Assembly: GCA_946496575.1 (NCBI GenBank)
Contig: CAMMHE010000001.1
Location: 1-42,510 of the forward strand
Origin: an uncultured Clostridium sp.
Lineage (GTDB): Bacteria > Bacillota > Clostridia > TANB77 > CAG-508
Length of the DNA: 42,510 nucleotides
Reading direction: 5' to 3'
Below the pieces are notes generated by a model. It made no database searches and was not told the DNA's origin. It was given only the letters and a program-made list of their open reading frames with translations. Below are positions 34,213 to 42,510 of the stretch, piece by piece. Position numbers and translations under genes: made by a program. Within the stretch, counting starts at the first letter, position 1. Each line of letters opens with the position of its first letter.

Positions 34213-36361
34213 ATAATTTCATACTTAAAGAAACTTTTTGTTTATCAGGAAGAATTTTTATAACTTTAACTTTTACTATATCTCCAACAGTAACAACATC
34301 AGAAGGATTTTTAATAAAAGAATCACTCATTTCAGAAATATGTATAAGACCATCATGTTTAACGCCAATATCTACAAAAGCACCAAAATCTATAACATTT
34401 CTAATTGTTCCTGTTAAAATCATACCTTCACGCAGATCTTCAAATTTCAAAACATCACTTCTCAATATTGGTTTAGGCATATCTTCACGTGGATCACGAC
34501 CAGGTTTAGAAAGTTCTGATATAATATCTTGTAAAGTCATTTCTCCTATTCCAAGTTCAACTGATAAATTAGGTATATTTAATACGCCAAGTTTATTTTT
34601 TAATTCTAAAAGCTTACTTTTATTAGTTAAATCTTCTTTACGAAAACCTAGAGTTTTAAGCAATTTTTCTGTAGGTTCGTAACTTTCTGGATGTACAGCT
34701 GTACTATCTAATGCATTAGTGCCGCCAAATATACGTATAAATCCAGAACATTGTTGAAAAGTAGATTTACCTAGTTTTGAGACTTTCAAAAGCTCTGTTC
34801 TATTCTTAAATTTGCCATTTTGATCTCTATATTTTACTATATTTTTTGCAATTGTAGTATTTATTCCTGAAACGTAAGAGAGCAAAGAAGGAGTAGCTGT
34901 ATTTAAATCAACTCCAACTGTATTTACACTATTTTCAACAACGCCTTTAAGACTCTCTGCTAAATGTTTTTGGTTTACATCATGTTGATATTGCCCCACA
35001 CCAATAGCTTTTGGATCTATTTTAACAAATTCAGAAAGAGGATCTTGTAAACGCCTAGCAATAGAAATAGCACCTCTTATTGAAACATTAATATCAGGAT
35101 ATTCTTCTGTTGCGAGTTTGGATGCAGAATACACAGAAGCACCTGCTTCACTAACAATGGCATAGGAAGTTTGAAGATTTGATTCTTTAATCATATTTGC
35201 TACGAATATTTCAGATTCTCTTGAAGCAGTGCCATTACCTATAGCTATTATATCAATATTATATTGCTTAATTAGTTTAATAAGTTTAGATTTAGCAGTT
35301 TCAACATCGTTTTGAGGAGGTGTAGGATATACTGTTTCAGTATCTAAAACTTTTCCTGTATCGTCAATTATAGCAATTTTGCAACCTGTTCTATAAGCAG
35401 GATCAAATCCCATGACTATTTTACCTTTGATTGGAGCAGATAAAAGCAATTGTTTAGCATTTTCACCAAATACTTTGATAGCTTTACTTTCGGCTTTTTC
35501 TGTCAAATCAGAACGAATTTCTCTATCTATAGATGGTTCAATTAATCTTTTAAAAGCATCCAAAATACAATCTTTTAACATTTGAATAAATTGAGTATTA
35601 TTTTTAATTATAGTTTTTTCAATATAAAATAATATTTTTTCTTCATTTTTTTCGATTTTAACTTTTAAAAATCCCTCTTTTTCACCACGATTGATTGCGA
35701 GAATTCTATGACTTGGTATTTTATTAACATTTTCATGATAATCATAGTACATTTCGTAGTTTGATTCTTCATCTAAATTTGAGGCTTTAGTAACTATAAC
35801 TCCTTCATGATAACATATTTTCTTAATATATTTTCTGAATTTTGGATTGTCAGAAATATCTTCTGCAATAATATCAAGAGCACCTGAAATAGCATCTTCA
35901 GATGAAAAAACTTGTTTTTCTTGTGAAACAAAAGTGCTAGCAATTTCATTTATATCTTTAGTTTCAGTCTGGGCTATAATAATATTAGCTAAAGGTTCTA
36001 ATCCTTTTGCCTTTGCAATTGTTGCTCTAGTTTTTTTCTTTTGTTTAAATGGTCTATATAAATCTTCAACTTCAGATAGAGTATTGCATAATTGAATTAA
36101 TTGTAGTAATTCATCATCTAATTTTCCTTGCTCGTTGATAGATTTTATAATTTCTTTTTTTCTTTCTTCCAAATTGCGTAAATAAGTTAATCTTTCATTA
36201 AAATCTCTTAAAATTTCGTCACTTAATCCTCCAGTCACTTCTTTTCTATAACGTGCAATAAATGGAATTGTGTTTCCATCATCTATTAATTTTATTGTGT
36301 TTTCAGCTTGAGAATATTTAATGTGTAATTCTTCAGCTATTTGATTAATTAATTTGTCCAT
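34211..36361 (-). CDS. tex: Tex-family RNA-binding protein
   Basis: Protein of 716 aa, normal Tex length. The N-terminal region has 'TIPFIARYRKEVTGGLSDEIL', the typical Tex start, followed by a YqgF-like ribonuclease-H fold ('IVMGFDPAYRTGCKIAIID'), helix-hairpin-helix segments ('NTATPSLLSYVSGINTTIAKNIV', in part) and the C-terminal S1 domain ('GMILTGTIRNVIDFGAFVDIG'). Tex binds nucleic acids and influences transcription and ribosome quality. It is a complete single gene with a plausible ATG start. Confidence 0.97.
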   Translation of the reverse strand: MDKLINQIAEELHIKYSQAENTIKLIDDGNTIPFIARYRKEVTGGLSDEILRDFNERLTYLRNLEERKKEIIKSINEQGKLDDELLQLIQLCNTLSEVEDLYRPFKQKKKTRATIAKAKGLEPLANIIIAQTETKDINEIASTFVSQEKQVFSSEDAISGALDIIAEDISDNPKFRKYIKKICYHEGVIVTKASNLDEESNYEMYYDYHENVNKIPSHRILAINRGEKEGFLKVKIEKNEEKILFYIEKTIIKNNTQFIQMLKDCILDAFKRLIEPSIDREIRSDLTEKAESKAIKVFGENAKQLLLSAPIKGKIVMGFDPAYRTGCKIAIIDDTGKVLDTETVYPTPPQNDVETAKSKLIKLIKQYNIDIIAIGNGTASRESEIFVANMIKESNLQTSYAIVSEAGASVYSASKLATEEYPDINVSIRGAISIARRLQDPLSEFVKIDPKAIGVGQYQHDVNQKHLAESLKGVVENSVNTVGVDLNTATPSLLSYVSGINTTIAKNIVKYRDQNGKFKNRTELLKVSKLGKSTFQQCSGFIRIFGGTNALDSTAVHPESYEPTEKLLKTLGFRKEDLTNKSKLLELKNKLGVLNIPNLSVELGIGEMTLQDIISELSKPGRDPREDMPKPILRSDVLKFEDLREGMILTGTIRNVIDFGAFVDIGVKHDGLIHISEMSDSFIKNPSDVVTVGDIVKVKVIKILPDKQKVSLSMKL

Positions 36362-36484
36362 ACTTACCTCTTTCTTAACAAAATAATAAATATATTATAT
36401 CAAAAAAAATAAAAAATGAAATAAAAAATAAAAAATTATAATGATAATATGAAAGAATAATATTAGATATAAATTACATAAAAA

Positions 36485-36504
36485 AGGGGACGTATTATCG
36501 TCCC
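36485..36504 (-). terminator. Terminator containing the stop codon of the 60-aa ORF
   Basis: GGGGACG/CGTCCCC with a 6-nt loop, followed on the minus strand by T6. The loop contains the TAA stop codon of the small ORF, so the 5' arm encodes its last residues. Confidence 0.9.
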
Positions 36505-36677
36505 CAGAGCCCTATAATTTTTAAAGCCATCATATAGATGGTATAGGCTACCATATAGCTCATTTCTTCGTCCTGGCGTACATAACCTTTCCAATAAAGT
36601 CCAAATTTGGGGTTAAATTTGCTCGCCATAGCAAACGCCTTTTGTACTTCTGTTAGAGAAAGTCTCTTTTCAGTCAT
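36495..36677 (-). CDS. Small conserved-looking protein, 60 aa
   Basis: ATG with a strong AAAGGAG ribosome binding site 8 nt upstream. The sequence begins 'MTEKRLSLTEVQKAFAMASK', continues 'FNPKFGLYWKGYVRQDEEMS' and ends in a hydrophobic helix 'YMVAYTIYMMALKIIGLWGR'. Higher G+C than its surroundings, good initiation signals and its own terminator argue for a real gene. The C-terminal helix could associate with the membrane. The family is not recognised. Confidence 0.65.
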   Translation of the reverse strand: MTEKRLSLTEVQKAFAMASKFNPKFGLYWKGYVRQDEEMSYMVAYTIYMMALKIIGLWGR

Positions 36678-36802
36678 TTTTACATCTCCTTTTTAGGTGT
36701 ATACATAATTATATCATAAAATTATAAAAAATGCAAAAATTATATAAAAATGCAAAAATCGTATATTATAAAATATAGTAAAATGGTTTATATAATGGAA
36801 AC

Positions 36803-36831
36803 TTGACAAAACCAAGATAAAACAGTAAAAT
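36803..36831 (+). promoter_or_regulatory. Promoter of gdpP
   Basis: Consensus TTGACA (36803-36808), 17-nt spacer, TAAAAT (36826-36831), 27 nt before the start codon. Confidence 0.75.
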
Positions 36832-36858
36832 ATATGAAGATGATAAAAGGAGAAGAGT

Positions 36859-38871
36859 ATGTCAAATAATAAGAAGTTATTAGATAATTTAGTTTCAAGA
36901 ACTAAAATTTATCTTATTATAATATTTATATTGTTAGCAGTAATATGTATTTATAATATAGCTTTTGTAATTCCAGCAATAATATTATATACAGCAATAT
37001 TGGGATATTCAAATTTTGCAAACAACAAAAGAAGAAGTGAAATATCAGAGCATTTACAAGATATAACATTAACAGTAGATTCAGCAGCAAAAAGCACATT
37101 GATAAATTCACCATTACCACTAATTATATTAGAAACAGATGGAAATGTTATTTGGAAAAGTTCAAAATTTGTAACAGAATTTGCAAATATTGATATAAAT
37201 AATTATTTAGATGATCTAATTATTACTATGAAGCAAGAAATTGAAAAACAAGAAGGAAAAAACAAAAAAACAGTAGTAAAGCAGATACAAATAGGAAAGA
37301 AAATGTATAAAATTCTAGGAGAATATGCTAAATCAAAAGATAGTGGTAGAAAAAAGCCGAGTGAATATATGCTAATAATTTACTTTATGGATGAAACAGA
37401 AAATATAAAGCTATTAAAAGAATATGATAATTCACAAATATGTGTTGGAATCATTAATGTAGATAATTATGAAGAAACAATGCAACGAGTTGAAAATGAG
37501 AGAAAACCAGAGGTTATAGCTAAAATTGATAAAACAATATATGAATGGGCAAATAAAGCTAATGGAATAGTAATAAAACCTGAAAGAGATACATTTGTAT
37601 ATATATTCCAAAAAAGATATCTTGAACAAATTAAAGAAAATAAATTTAGTATATTAGACACAATAAAAGATATAGCAAATGATGAAAATATACAATTAAC
37701 ATTAAGTATTGCAATATCAACAGAAGGAAAAACAGAAAAAGAAAAATATAAATCTGCATTAGCAACAATTGATATAATTCTAGGTAGAGGTGGAGATCAA
37801 GCAGCAATAAGAGAAAATGAAAAATATCAATTTTTTGGAGGAAGAGCAGAAGAAGTAGAAAAAAGAACAAAAGTAAAAGCTAGAGTAATAGCACATGCTT
37901 TAGAAAAATTAATAAAAGAATCTGAAAATGTAATTATAATGGGACATTCTAACCCAGATATTGATGCTTTAGGTTCAGCTTTAGGAATATATAGGATTGC
38001 AACAGAACTACAAAAAAAAGCTTTTATAGTAATAAACAAAAATACAAAAGCAATAGAAGGTGTTATAGAAAGCCTTGATAAACAAGAAGAATATGAAGAT
38101 GTAATAATATCAGGAGAAGAAGCCAAAAATATTATAAATCAAAATACATTAATAGTAGTAGTAGATACGCATAAAAAAAATTATGTAGAAGAGCCAGAAC
38201 TATTAGAAAAAACAAGTAAAATTGCAATAATAGATCATCACAGAAGAAGTGCAGATTATATAGATAACAGTATATTAACATTCCAAGAGGTATATGCTTC
38301 ATCAGCATCAGAGTTAGTTACAGAATTAGTACAATATGTAGAAATAGATTTTGAATTAAAAATATTAGAAGCAGAAGCATTATATGCAGGAATAATGGTA
38401 GATACTAAAAATTTTACTTTTAAAACAGGAGTAAGAACATTTGAAGCGGCAGCATTCTTACGTAAATTAGGAGTCGATATCATAAAAATAAAAAAATGGT
38501 TTCAAAGTGATATGGAAGGATACAATAAAATTGCAGAAGTAGTAAAAAATTCAGAAATAATAAAAGATACTATAGCAATTTCTATTTATGAAGAGACAGA
38601 TAAAGATGCAAATTTAATATGTGCAAAAGCAGCAGATGAATTATTAACAATAGGAAATATAACAGCATCATTTGTTCTAGGAAAAGTAGGAGAAAAAGTA
38701 AATATAAGTGGTCGTTCAATTGGAGATATAAATGTTCAAATAATACTTGAAAAACTTGGAGGTGGAGGACATATAACACTTGCTGGTGCTCAAATAGAAG
38801 ATAAAACTATAGAAGAAGTAAAAGAAGTACTAATACAAAAAATTAATGAATACTTTGAGGAAAATAAATAG
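36859..38871 (+). CDS. gdpP: Cyclic di-AMP phosphodiesterase GdpP
   Basis: Protein of 670 aa, the usual GdpP length. Two membrane helices lie at about residues 13-52, followed by a PAS-like domain, a degenerate GGDEF domain (about 190-320, ending 'DIILGRGGDQAAI' as in GdpP), and the DHH/DHHA1 domain with 'GHSNPDIDALGSALG' (near 361), 'VVVDTHKKN', 'DHHRR' (near 458) and 'GGGGHITLAGA' (near 633). It hydrolyses c-di-AMP to pApA and so affects osmotic balance and envelope stress. It heads the conserved gdpP-rplI-dnaB run. Confidence 0.97.
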   Translation: MSNNKKLLDNLVSRTKIYLIIIFILLAVICIYNIAFVIPAIILYTAILGYSNFANNKRRSEISEHLQDITLTVDSAAKSTLINSPLPLIILETDGNVIWKSSKFVTEFANIDINNYLDDLIITMKQEIEKQEGKNKKTVVKQIQIGKKMYKILGEYAKSKDSGRKKPSEYMLIIYFMDETENIKLLKEYDNSQICVGIINVDNYEETMQRVENERKPEVIAKIDKTIYEWANKANGIVIKPERDTFVYIFQKRYLEQIKENKFSILDTIKDIANDENIQLTLSIAISTEGKTEKEKYKSALATIDIILGRGGDQAAIRENEKYQFFGGRAEEVEKRTKVKARVIAHALEKLIKESENVIIMGHSNPDIDALGSALGIYRIATELQKKAFIVINKNTKAIEGVIESLDKQEEYEDVIISGEEAKNIINQNTLIVVVDTHKKNYVEEPELLEKTSKIAIIDHHRRSADYIDNSILTFQEVYASSASELVTELVQYVEIDFELKILEAEALYAGIMVDTKNFTFKTGVRTFEAAAFLRKLGVDIIKIKKWFQSDMEGYNKIAEVVKNSEIIKDTIAISIYEETDKDANLICAKAADELLTIGNITASFVLGKVGEKVNISGRSIGDINVQIILEKLGGGGHITLAGAQIEDKTIEEVKEVLIQKINEYFEENK

Positions 38872-38955
38872 TTAAAATATTGAGTGCATCAATTATAAAT
38901 AAAAAGTAAATTAAAAAAGCATGATATAATATAGTTGCAAAAAGGAGGAAAATCT

Positions 38956-39399
38956 ATGAAAGTAATTTTAAAAGACAACATAAAAGGAGTAGGAAAGAAA
39001 AATGAAGTAATAAACGCATCAGATGGATATGCAAGAAACTTTTTATTTCCTAAAAAATTGGCAATAGAGGCAACACCAGAGAATATGCAAAAGCTAGATT
39101 CTCAAAATCAAGCAAAACAATATAAAAAAGAAATAGAAAAACAAAATGCAAAACAAATTGCCAAAAAACTTGAAACTATAATTGTGGAGATAAAAGTGCA
39201 AGCAGGGGAAAATGGTAAGATCTTTGGTAGTGTCTCTTCAAAAGAAATAGCAGAATGTTTAGAAAAAGAACACAAAATAATAATAGATAAAAAAAAGATT
39301 GATATAGAAGAACCAATAAAAGTATTAGGACTACGAACAGTAGAAGCAAAACTATTTGAAGGAGTAACAGGAAAAATAAAAATAAATGTAGTCTCTTAA
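38956..39399 (+). CDS. rplI: 50S ribosomal protein L9
   Basis: Protein of 147 aa. ATG 38956 follows AAAGGAGG by 7 nt; an earlier in-frame codon at 38935 precedes that site and is rejected. The N-terminal '[20 protein letters not shown]' and '[13 protein letters not shown]' are canonical for L9, followed by the long connecting helix and the C-terminal domain ('[14 protein letters not shown]'). L9 restrains ribosome movement and its loss increases frameshifting and bypassing in other bacteria, a point worth noting given the CGGA sites. The L9 motifs appear intact. Confidence 0.98.
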   Translation: MKVILKDNIKGVGKKNEVINASDGYARNFLFPKKLAIEATPENMQKLDSQNQAKQYKKEIEKQNAKQIAKKLETIIVEIKVQAGENGKIFGSVSSKEIAECLEKEHKIIIDKKKIDIEEPIKVLGLRTVEAKLFEGVTGKIKINVVS

Positions 39400-39430
39400 A
39401 AAATATGAAATAGCATAGGGAGGAGCAAAA

Positions 39431-40765
39431 ATGGAGCTAGGGAAGATACCACCACATGATATAGAAGCAGAACAAGCAGTGTTAGGAAGTATGCTAACAG
39501 ACAAAGATGCAGTAATAGCTGCGATGGAAGTATTAAAACCAGAGAGTTTTTATCGTGAAGATGACAAATCCATATATGAAGCAATGCAAAACTTGTATAA
39601 TAGAGCAGAACCGGTAGATTTAATAACATTAAAAAATGAACTAGAGATAATGTCTAAACTAGATCAAATTGGTGGAATAGAATATTTAGCAAACCTTCCA
39701 GAAAAAGCTCCTACAAGTGCAAATGTTCAAAAATATATTAACATTGTAGAAGAAAAATCTATATTAAGGCAATTAATAAAAACAGCAAATGAAATAGTAG
39801 ATTTAGGTTATAATCAAACAGAAGATGTAGATGACATAATGGATCATGCTGAAAGAAAAATATTTAATATTATGCAGAATAAAAATCAGAAAGGATATTC
39901 ACCAATAAAAGATGTATTAGTTGAAAGTTTTGCTCAACTAGAAGAACTTTACAATAGAAAACAACACATAACAGGTGTACCAACAGGATTTACAGATTTA
40001 GATTATAGAACAGCAGGATTACATGGTTCAGAATTAATTTTGATAGCAGCTAGACCAGCTATGGGAAAAACATCATTTGCATTAAACATTGCAGCAAATG
40101 CAGCAATAAAGGCAAAAACAGGAGTTGTAATATTTAGTTTGGAAATGTCAAAAGAGCAGTTAGTAAATAGAATGTTATGCAGTGAGGCAATGGTAGATAG
40201 CAATAAAATGCGAACAGGAAAATTAGAAGAGGCTGACTGGGAAAAACTTGCATCAGCAATAGGACCACTTTCAGAAGCAGAAATAGTAATAGATGACACA
40301 CCAGGTATTACAGTTATGGATATACGTACAAAATGCAGAAAACTAAAATTAGAAAAAAATATAGGATTAGTTGTAATAGACTATTTGCAGTTAATTACAG
40401 CAAACAGTAAAAGAGGTGGAAACAGAGAGCAAGAAATATCAGAAATAAGTAGATCATTAAAAATATTAGCAAAAGAGCTAAATGTTCCTGTAATAGCTTT
40501 ATCACAGCTGTCAAGAGCAGTAGAACAAAGACCAGAACATAGACCAATGTTATCAGATCTTCGTGAATCAGGGGCAATAGAACAAGATGCTGACATTGTA
40601 ATGTTTTTATATAGAGATGATGTATATAATAAAGAAAGTGAAAAAAAGAATATAGCAGAAGTTATAATAGCAAAGCAAAGAAGTGGTTCAATAGGAACAG
40701 TGGACTTATTATGGATGGGAAATTATACAAAATTTGTTAATTTAGAAAATAGATATAATGAGTAA
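39431..40765 (+). CDS. dnaB: Replicative DNA helicase DnaB
   Basis: Protein of 444 aa with GGGAGGAG just upstream. The N-terminal DnaB domain ('IPPHDIEAEQAVLGSML') and the RecA-like core with Walker A 'ARPAMGKTSFA' (near 207), Walker B 'GLVVIDYLQLI' and 'LSQLSRAVEQR' and 'LRESGAIEQDADIV' are all intact. This is the hexameric helicase that unwinds DNA at the fork. There is no intein and no CGG codon in frame. Confidence 0.98.
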   Translation: MELGKIPPHDIEAEQAVLGSMLTDKDAVIAAMEVLKPESFYREDDKSIYEAMQNLYNRAEPVDLITLKNELEIMSKLDQIGGIEYLANLPEKAPTSANVQKYINIVEEKSILRQLIKTANEIVDLGYNQTEDVDDIMDHAERKIFNIMQNKNQKGYSPIKDVLVESFAQLEELYNRKQHITGVPTGFTDLDYRTAGLHGSELILIAARPAMGKTSFALNIAANAAIKAKTGVVIFSLEMSKEQLVNRMLCSEAMVDSNKMRTGKLEEADWEKLASAIGPLSEAEIVIDDTPGITVMDIRTKCRKLKLEKNIGLVVIDYLQLITANSKRGGNREQEISEISRSLKILAKELNVPVIALSQLSRAVEQRPEHRPMLSDLRESGAIEQDADIVMFLYRDDVYNKESEKKNIAEVIIAKQRSGSIGTVDLLWMGNYTKFVNLENRYNE

Positions 40766-40803
40766 TTTCGATATATGTGATAATATAAGCGAGAGGAATA
40801 AAA

Positions 40804-41782
40804 ATGGAAGAAAAGGTATTAAATACAATAAAAAAATATAATTTAATAAAAGCAAATGATAAAATAGTACTTGGAGTATCTGGTGGACCAGATTCTCTTT
40901 TTATGTTAAATATTCTAAATAACTTAAAAGAACAATTAAACTTTAAAATAGTAGTTGCACACATAAATCATATGATAAGAGAAGAAGCAAAAGAAGAAGA
41001 AAAATTTGTTGAAGAATTCTGCACGAAACTAGGAATACAATTTTATTCAAAAAGAATAGAAGTAGTAAAATATGCAAATAATAACAAAATAGGGACAGAA
41101 GAAGCGGGAAGAAAGATAAGATATGAATATTTCGAAGAAATTGCTAATTTAACCAAATCAAACAAAATTGCAGTTGCACATAACAAAAATGATAAAGTAG
41201 AAACGATAATTATGCATATATTACGAGGAAGTGGAATAACAGGACTTCAAGGAATACAACCTAAAAATCGGAAAAATAATAAGACCTATAATAGAAATAG
41301 AAAGAAAAGATATAGAAGAATATTGCAAAGAAAATAAACTAGAACCACGAATAGACAAAACCAATTTTAATAATGACTATACAAGAAACAAAATAAGAAA
41401 TAAATTAATTCCATATATAATACAAGAATTCAATCCTAATATTATTGAAAGTATAACAAGGTTATCAGAATTAATAAAAGAAGAAAATGAATTTATATAT
41501 GATATAACAAGACAATCATATCAAAAAATATTCATTACAAGAACTCAAAACAAAATAATACTTGATCTAAAAAAATTTAATTTAATAGACAAAGTCATAA
41601 AAAAAAGGTTAATAATATATACTATAACAGAACTAAAAGGTAATTCACAGGGAATTGAAAAAATACACATAGAAGACATAGTTAAATTGTGCGAAAAAAA
41701 TATAGGTAACAAATTTTTAATACCTCATAAAGGATTAAAGATATTATTAAAAGATAAAAAAATATTTTTTATAAATGAATAA
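40804..41782 (+). CDS. tilS: tRNA(Ile)-lysidine synthase TilS, requires +1 frameshift at CGGA
   Basis: About 325 aa if C41269 is skipped. The PP-loop 'SGGPDS' is at residues 26-31, with 'VAHINHMIREEAKEEE', 'EAGRKIRYEYF' and 'HNKNDKVETIIMHILRGSG'. In the plain frame the protein runs into a basic, unrelated tail and stops at 41335-41337. In the +1 frame it continues 'GKIIRPIIEIERKDIEEYCK', 'TNFNNDYTRNKIRNKLIP' and a C-terminal region to the stop at 41780-41782, all TilS-like. TilS makes lysidine at C34 of tRNA-Ile, is essential in bacteria studied, and would not be expected to be a pseudogene. Skipping one A of the A5 run (41263-41267) would also restore frame. Confidence 0.92.
41269..41272 (+). 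other. CGGA +1 frame-change site 3 (tilS)
   Basis: Context CCT AAA AAT CGGA AAA ATA ATA AGA. Skipping C gives Pro-Lys-Asn-Gly-Lys-Ile-Ile-Arg-Pro, matching the conserved IIRP segment of TilS. An A5 run just upstream means an indel there is an alternative for this single site. Confidence 0.75.
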
Positions 41783-41855
41783 TTATGAAACAATAGCATC
41801 CGTAAAAAAATAACTATAAATAGCTATTTGTCACAAAAAAGTCACAAAAAAACTA

Positions 41856-41884
41856 TTGCAAAATTAAAAAAACTATGTTATAAA
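41856..41884 (+). promoter_or_regulatory. Promoter of ftsH
   Basis: TTGCAA (41856-41861), a 17-nt spacer and TATAAA (41879-41884), about 70 nt before the start. The tilS-ftsH gap also holds the palindrome AAATAGCTATTT (about 41817-41828). Confidence 0.6.
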
Positions 41885-41953
41885 AATCAATATGAATAGA
41901 AAAGTAAAAAACTATTCAAAAGAGTTAAAGACTCTTATAAGGGAGGAATTTTT

Positions 41954-42510
41954 TTGAAAAAACGGAATAAAGACGTTAGCAATGTGGATAATAATAGGAA
42001 TAATCTTCGTTGTTCTAATATCAACAATATTAGAAAACAGTAATTTAAAAATGACATATTCTGAATTAATAGTTGCAATAGACGCTGGAGAAGTTGAAAA
42101 AATAACAATATCATCTGACAAGACAGCAGCAAGTATAAAGCTAAAAGGAGAAAAAATTGAAAAAGATGTAAACATACCAAGTTTAGATAGTTTTATAGCA
42201 TATACAGAAGAGGCTATAAAAACAGGAGAAATAGAATTAGAAGAAAAATCAGAATCAATCTGGGTAACTATAATTGGTTTGATAACACCATTTGGAATTT
42301 TAATAATATTCCTTATATTCTGGTTTTTAATGATGAGTGGTGGAACAAATCAACCAGGTGGAAGCAAAACCATGACTTTTGGAAAAAGTAAAGCTAGGAT
42401 GATGAATACAACTGATAAACACAAAGTTACATTTGATGATGTAGCTGGTGTTGATGAAGAAAAAGAAGAATTACAAGAAATAGTAGAATTTTTAAAAAAT
42501 CCTAAAAAAT
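41954..42510 (+). CDS. ftsH: ATP-dependent zinc metalloprotease FtsH, 5' part, requires +1 frameshift at CGGA
   Basis: Starts at TTG 41954 with GGGAGG 8 nt upstream, then Lys-Lys-CGGA. If C41963 is skipped the frame reads '[20 protein letters not shown]', the typical FtsH N-terminus with its first membrane helix, then the extracytoplasmic segment, a second helix near '[18 protein letters not shown]', and '[20 protein letters not shown]', where the AAA domain begins. It is truncated by the window end. The next ATG in the working frame (41982) lies inside the first helix region and has no ribosome binding site. FtsH degrades membrane and regulatory proteins and is a core gene. Confidence 0.92.
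41963..41966 (+). other. CGGA +1 frame-change site 4 (ftsH, fourth codon)
   Basis: Context TTG AAA AAA CGGA ATA AAG. The ribosome binding site is correctly spaced only for the frame before the CGG, while all FtsH homology lies in the frame after it, so the shift must occur at or just before the CGG. Confidence 0.8.

Noticed and set aside
41263..41267. Simple homopolymer indel as explanation for all frame breaks
   Set aside because: It could explain tilS alone, but the NRPS and DUF6809-like sites have no homopolymer of three or more at the extra base, and all four share CGGA.
40804..41337. Truncated TilS of 177 aa as a complete gene
   Set aside because: The C-terminal 28 residues are an out-of-frame basic tail, while the true continuation is present in the +1 frame to 41782.

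Overview
The window is a low-GC Bacillota (Clostridia-like) chromosome, probably from an uncultured gut lineage. This follows from extreme A+T richness, AGA-dominated arginine usage, strong AGGAGG-type ribosome binding sites and the Firmicute core run gdpP-rplI-dnaB-tilS-ftsH. I cannot name the species.

Layout. (1) 1-10087: the right part of a mobilizable element that appears to end in the 3' end of tRNA-Pro. It holds a DUF6076-like fragment, an AbiE toxin-antitoxin pair, an MmeI-like single-chain restriction-modification enzyme, a DUF4365-like nuclease-domain protein, MobA/MobC with a likely oriT, a TnpV-like gene and a replication-initiator-like gene. (2) 10088-11558: tRNA-Pro, an XRE regulator, a guanine-deaminase-like enzyme and tRNA-Arg(ACG). 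(3) 11512-20168: an 8.66-kb integrative element in tRNA-Arg, bounded by 47-bp perfect direct repeats. It has a tyrosine integrase, an excisionase, a LysR-controlled redox cassette (aldo/keto reductase, alpha/beta hydrolase, flavodoxin), a DUF6809-like gene, hairpin-rich origin-like DNA and a Rep-like gene. (4) 20223-23547: small genes, then ylmH-, maf- and htrA-like genes. (5) 23667-34169: a two-module NRPS ending in a reductase domain (C-A-T-C-A-T-R), a tightly linked membrane histidine kinase, and a separately transcribed REC-HD-GYP protein. (6) 34211-42510: tex, a 60-aa ORF, gdpP, rplI, dnaB, tilS and the start of ftsH.

Main discovery. I checked by eye every coding-strand CGG in the genes I accept. 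Only four are in frame, at 17798 (minus), 26208, 41269 and 41963. All four read CGGA, and at all four the recognisable protein continues in the +1 frame, as if C were skipped and GGA read as Gly or the quadruplet CGGA were read as Gly. About 30 other CGG triplets lie out of frame in genes with no frame break. The affected genes are a DUF6809-like protein on the integrative element, the NRPS, tilS and ftsH. Two of these are core genes, so ordinary pseudogenisation is unlikely. The only arginine tRNA in the window has anticodon ACG, whose inosine form reads CGU/CGC/CGA but not CGG. I propose that CGG is unassigned or very slowly decoded in this lineage and that CGGA works as a +1-frameshift site or a natural four-base glycine codon. 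This is inference from four sites in one window; a genome-wide count, the tRNA set and proteomics would decide it.
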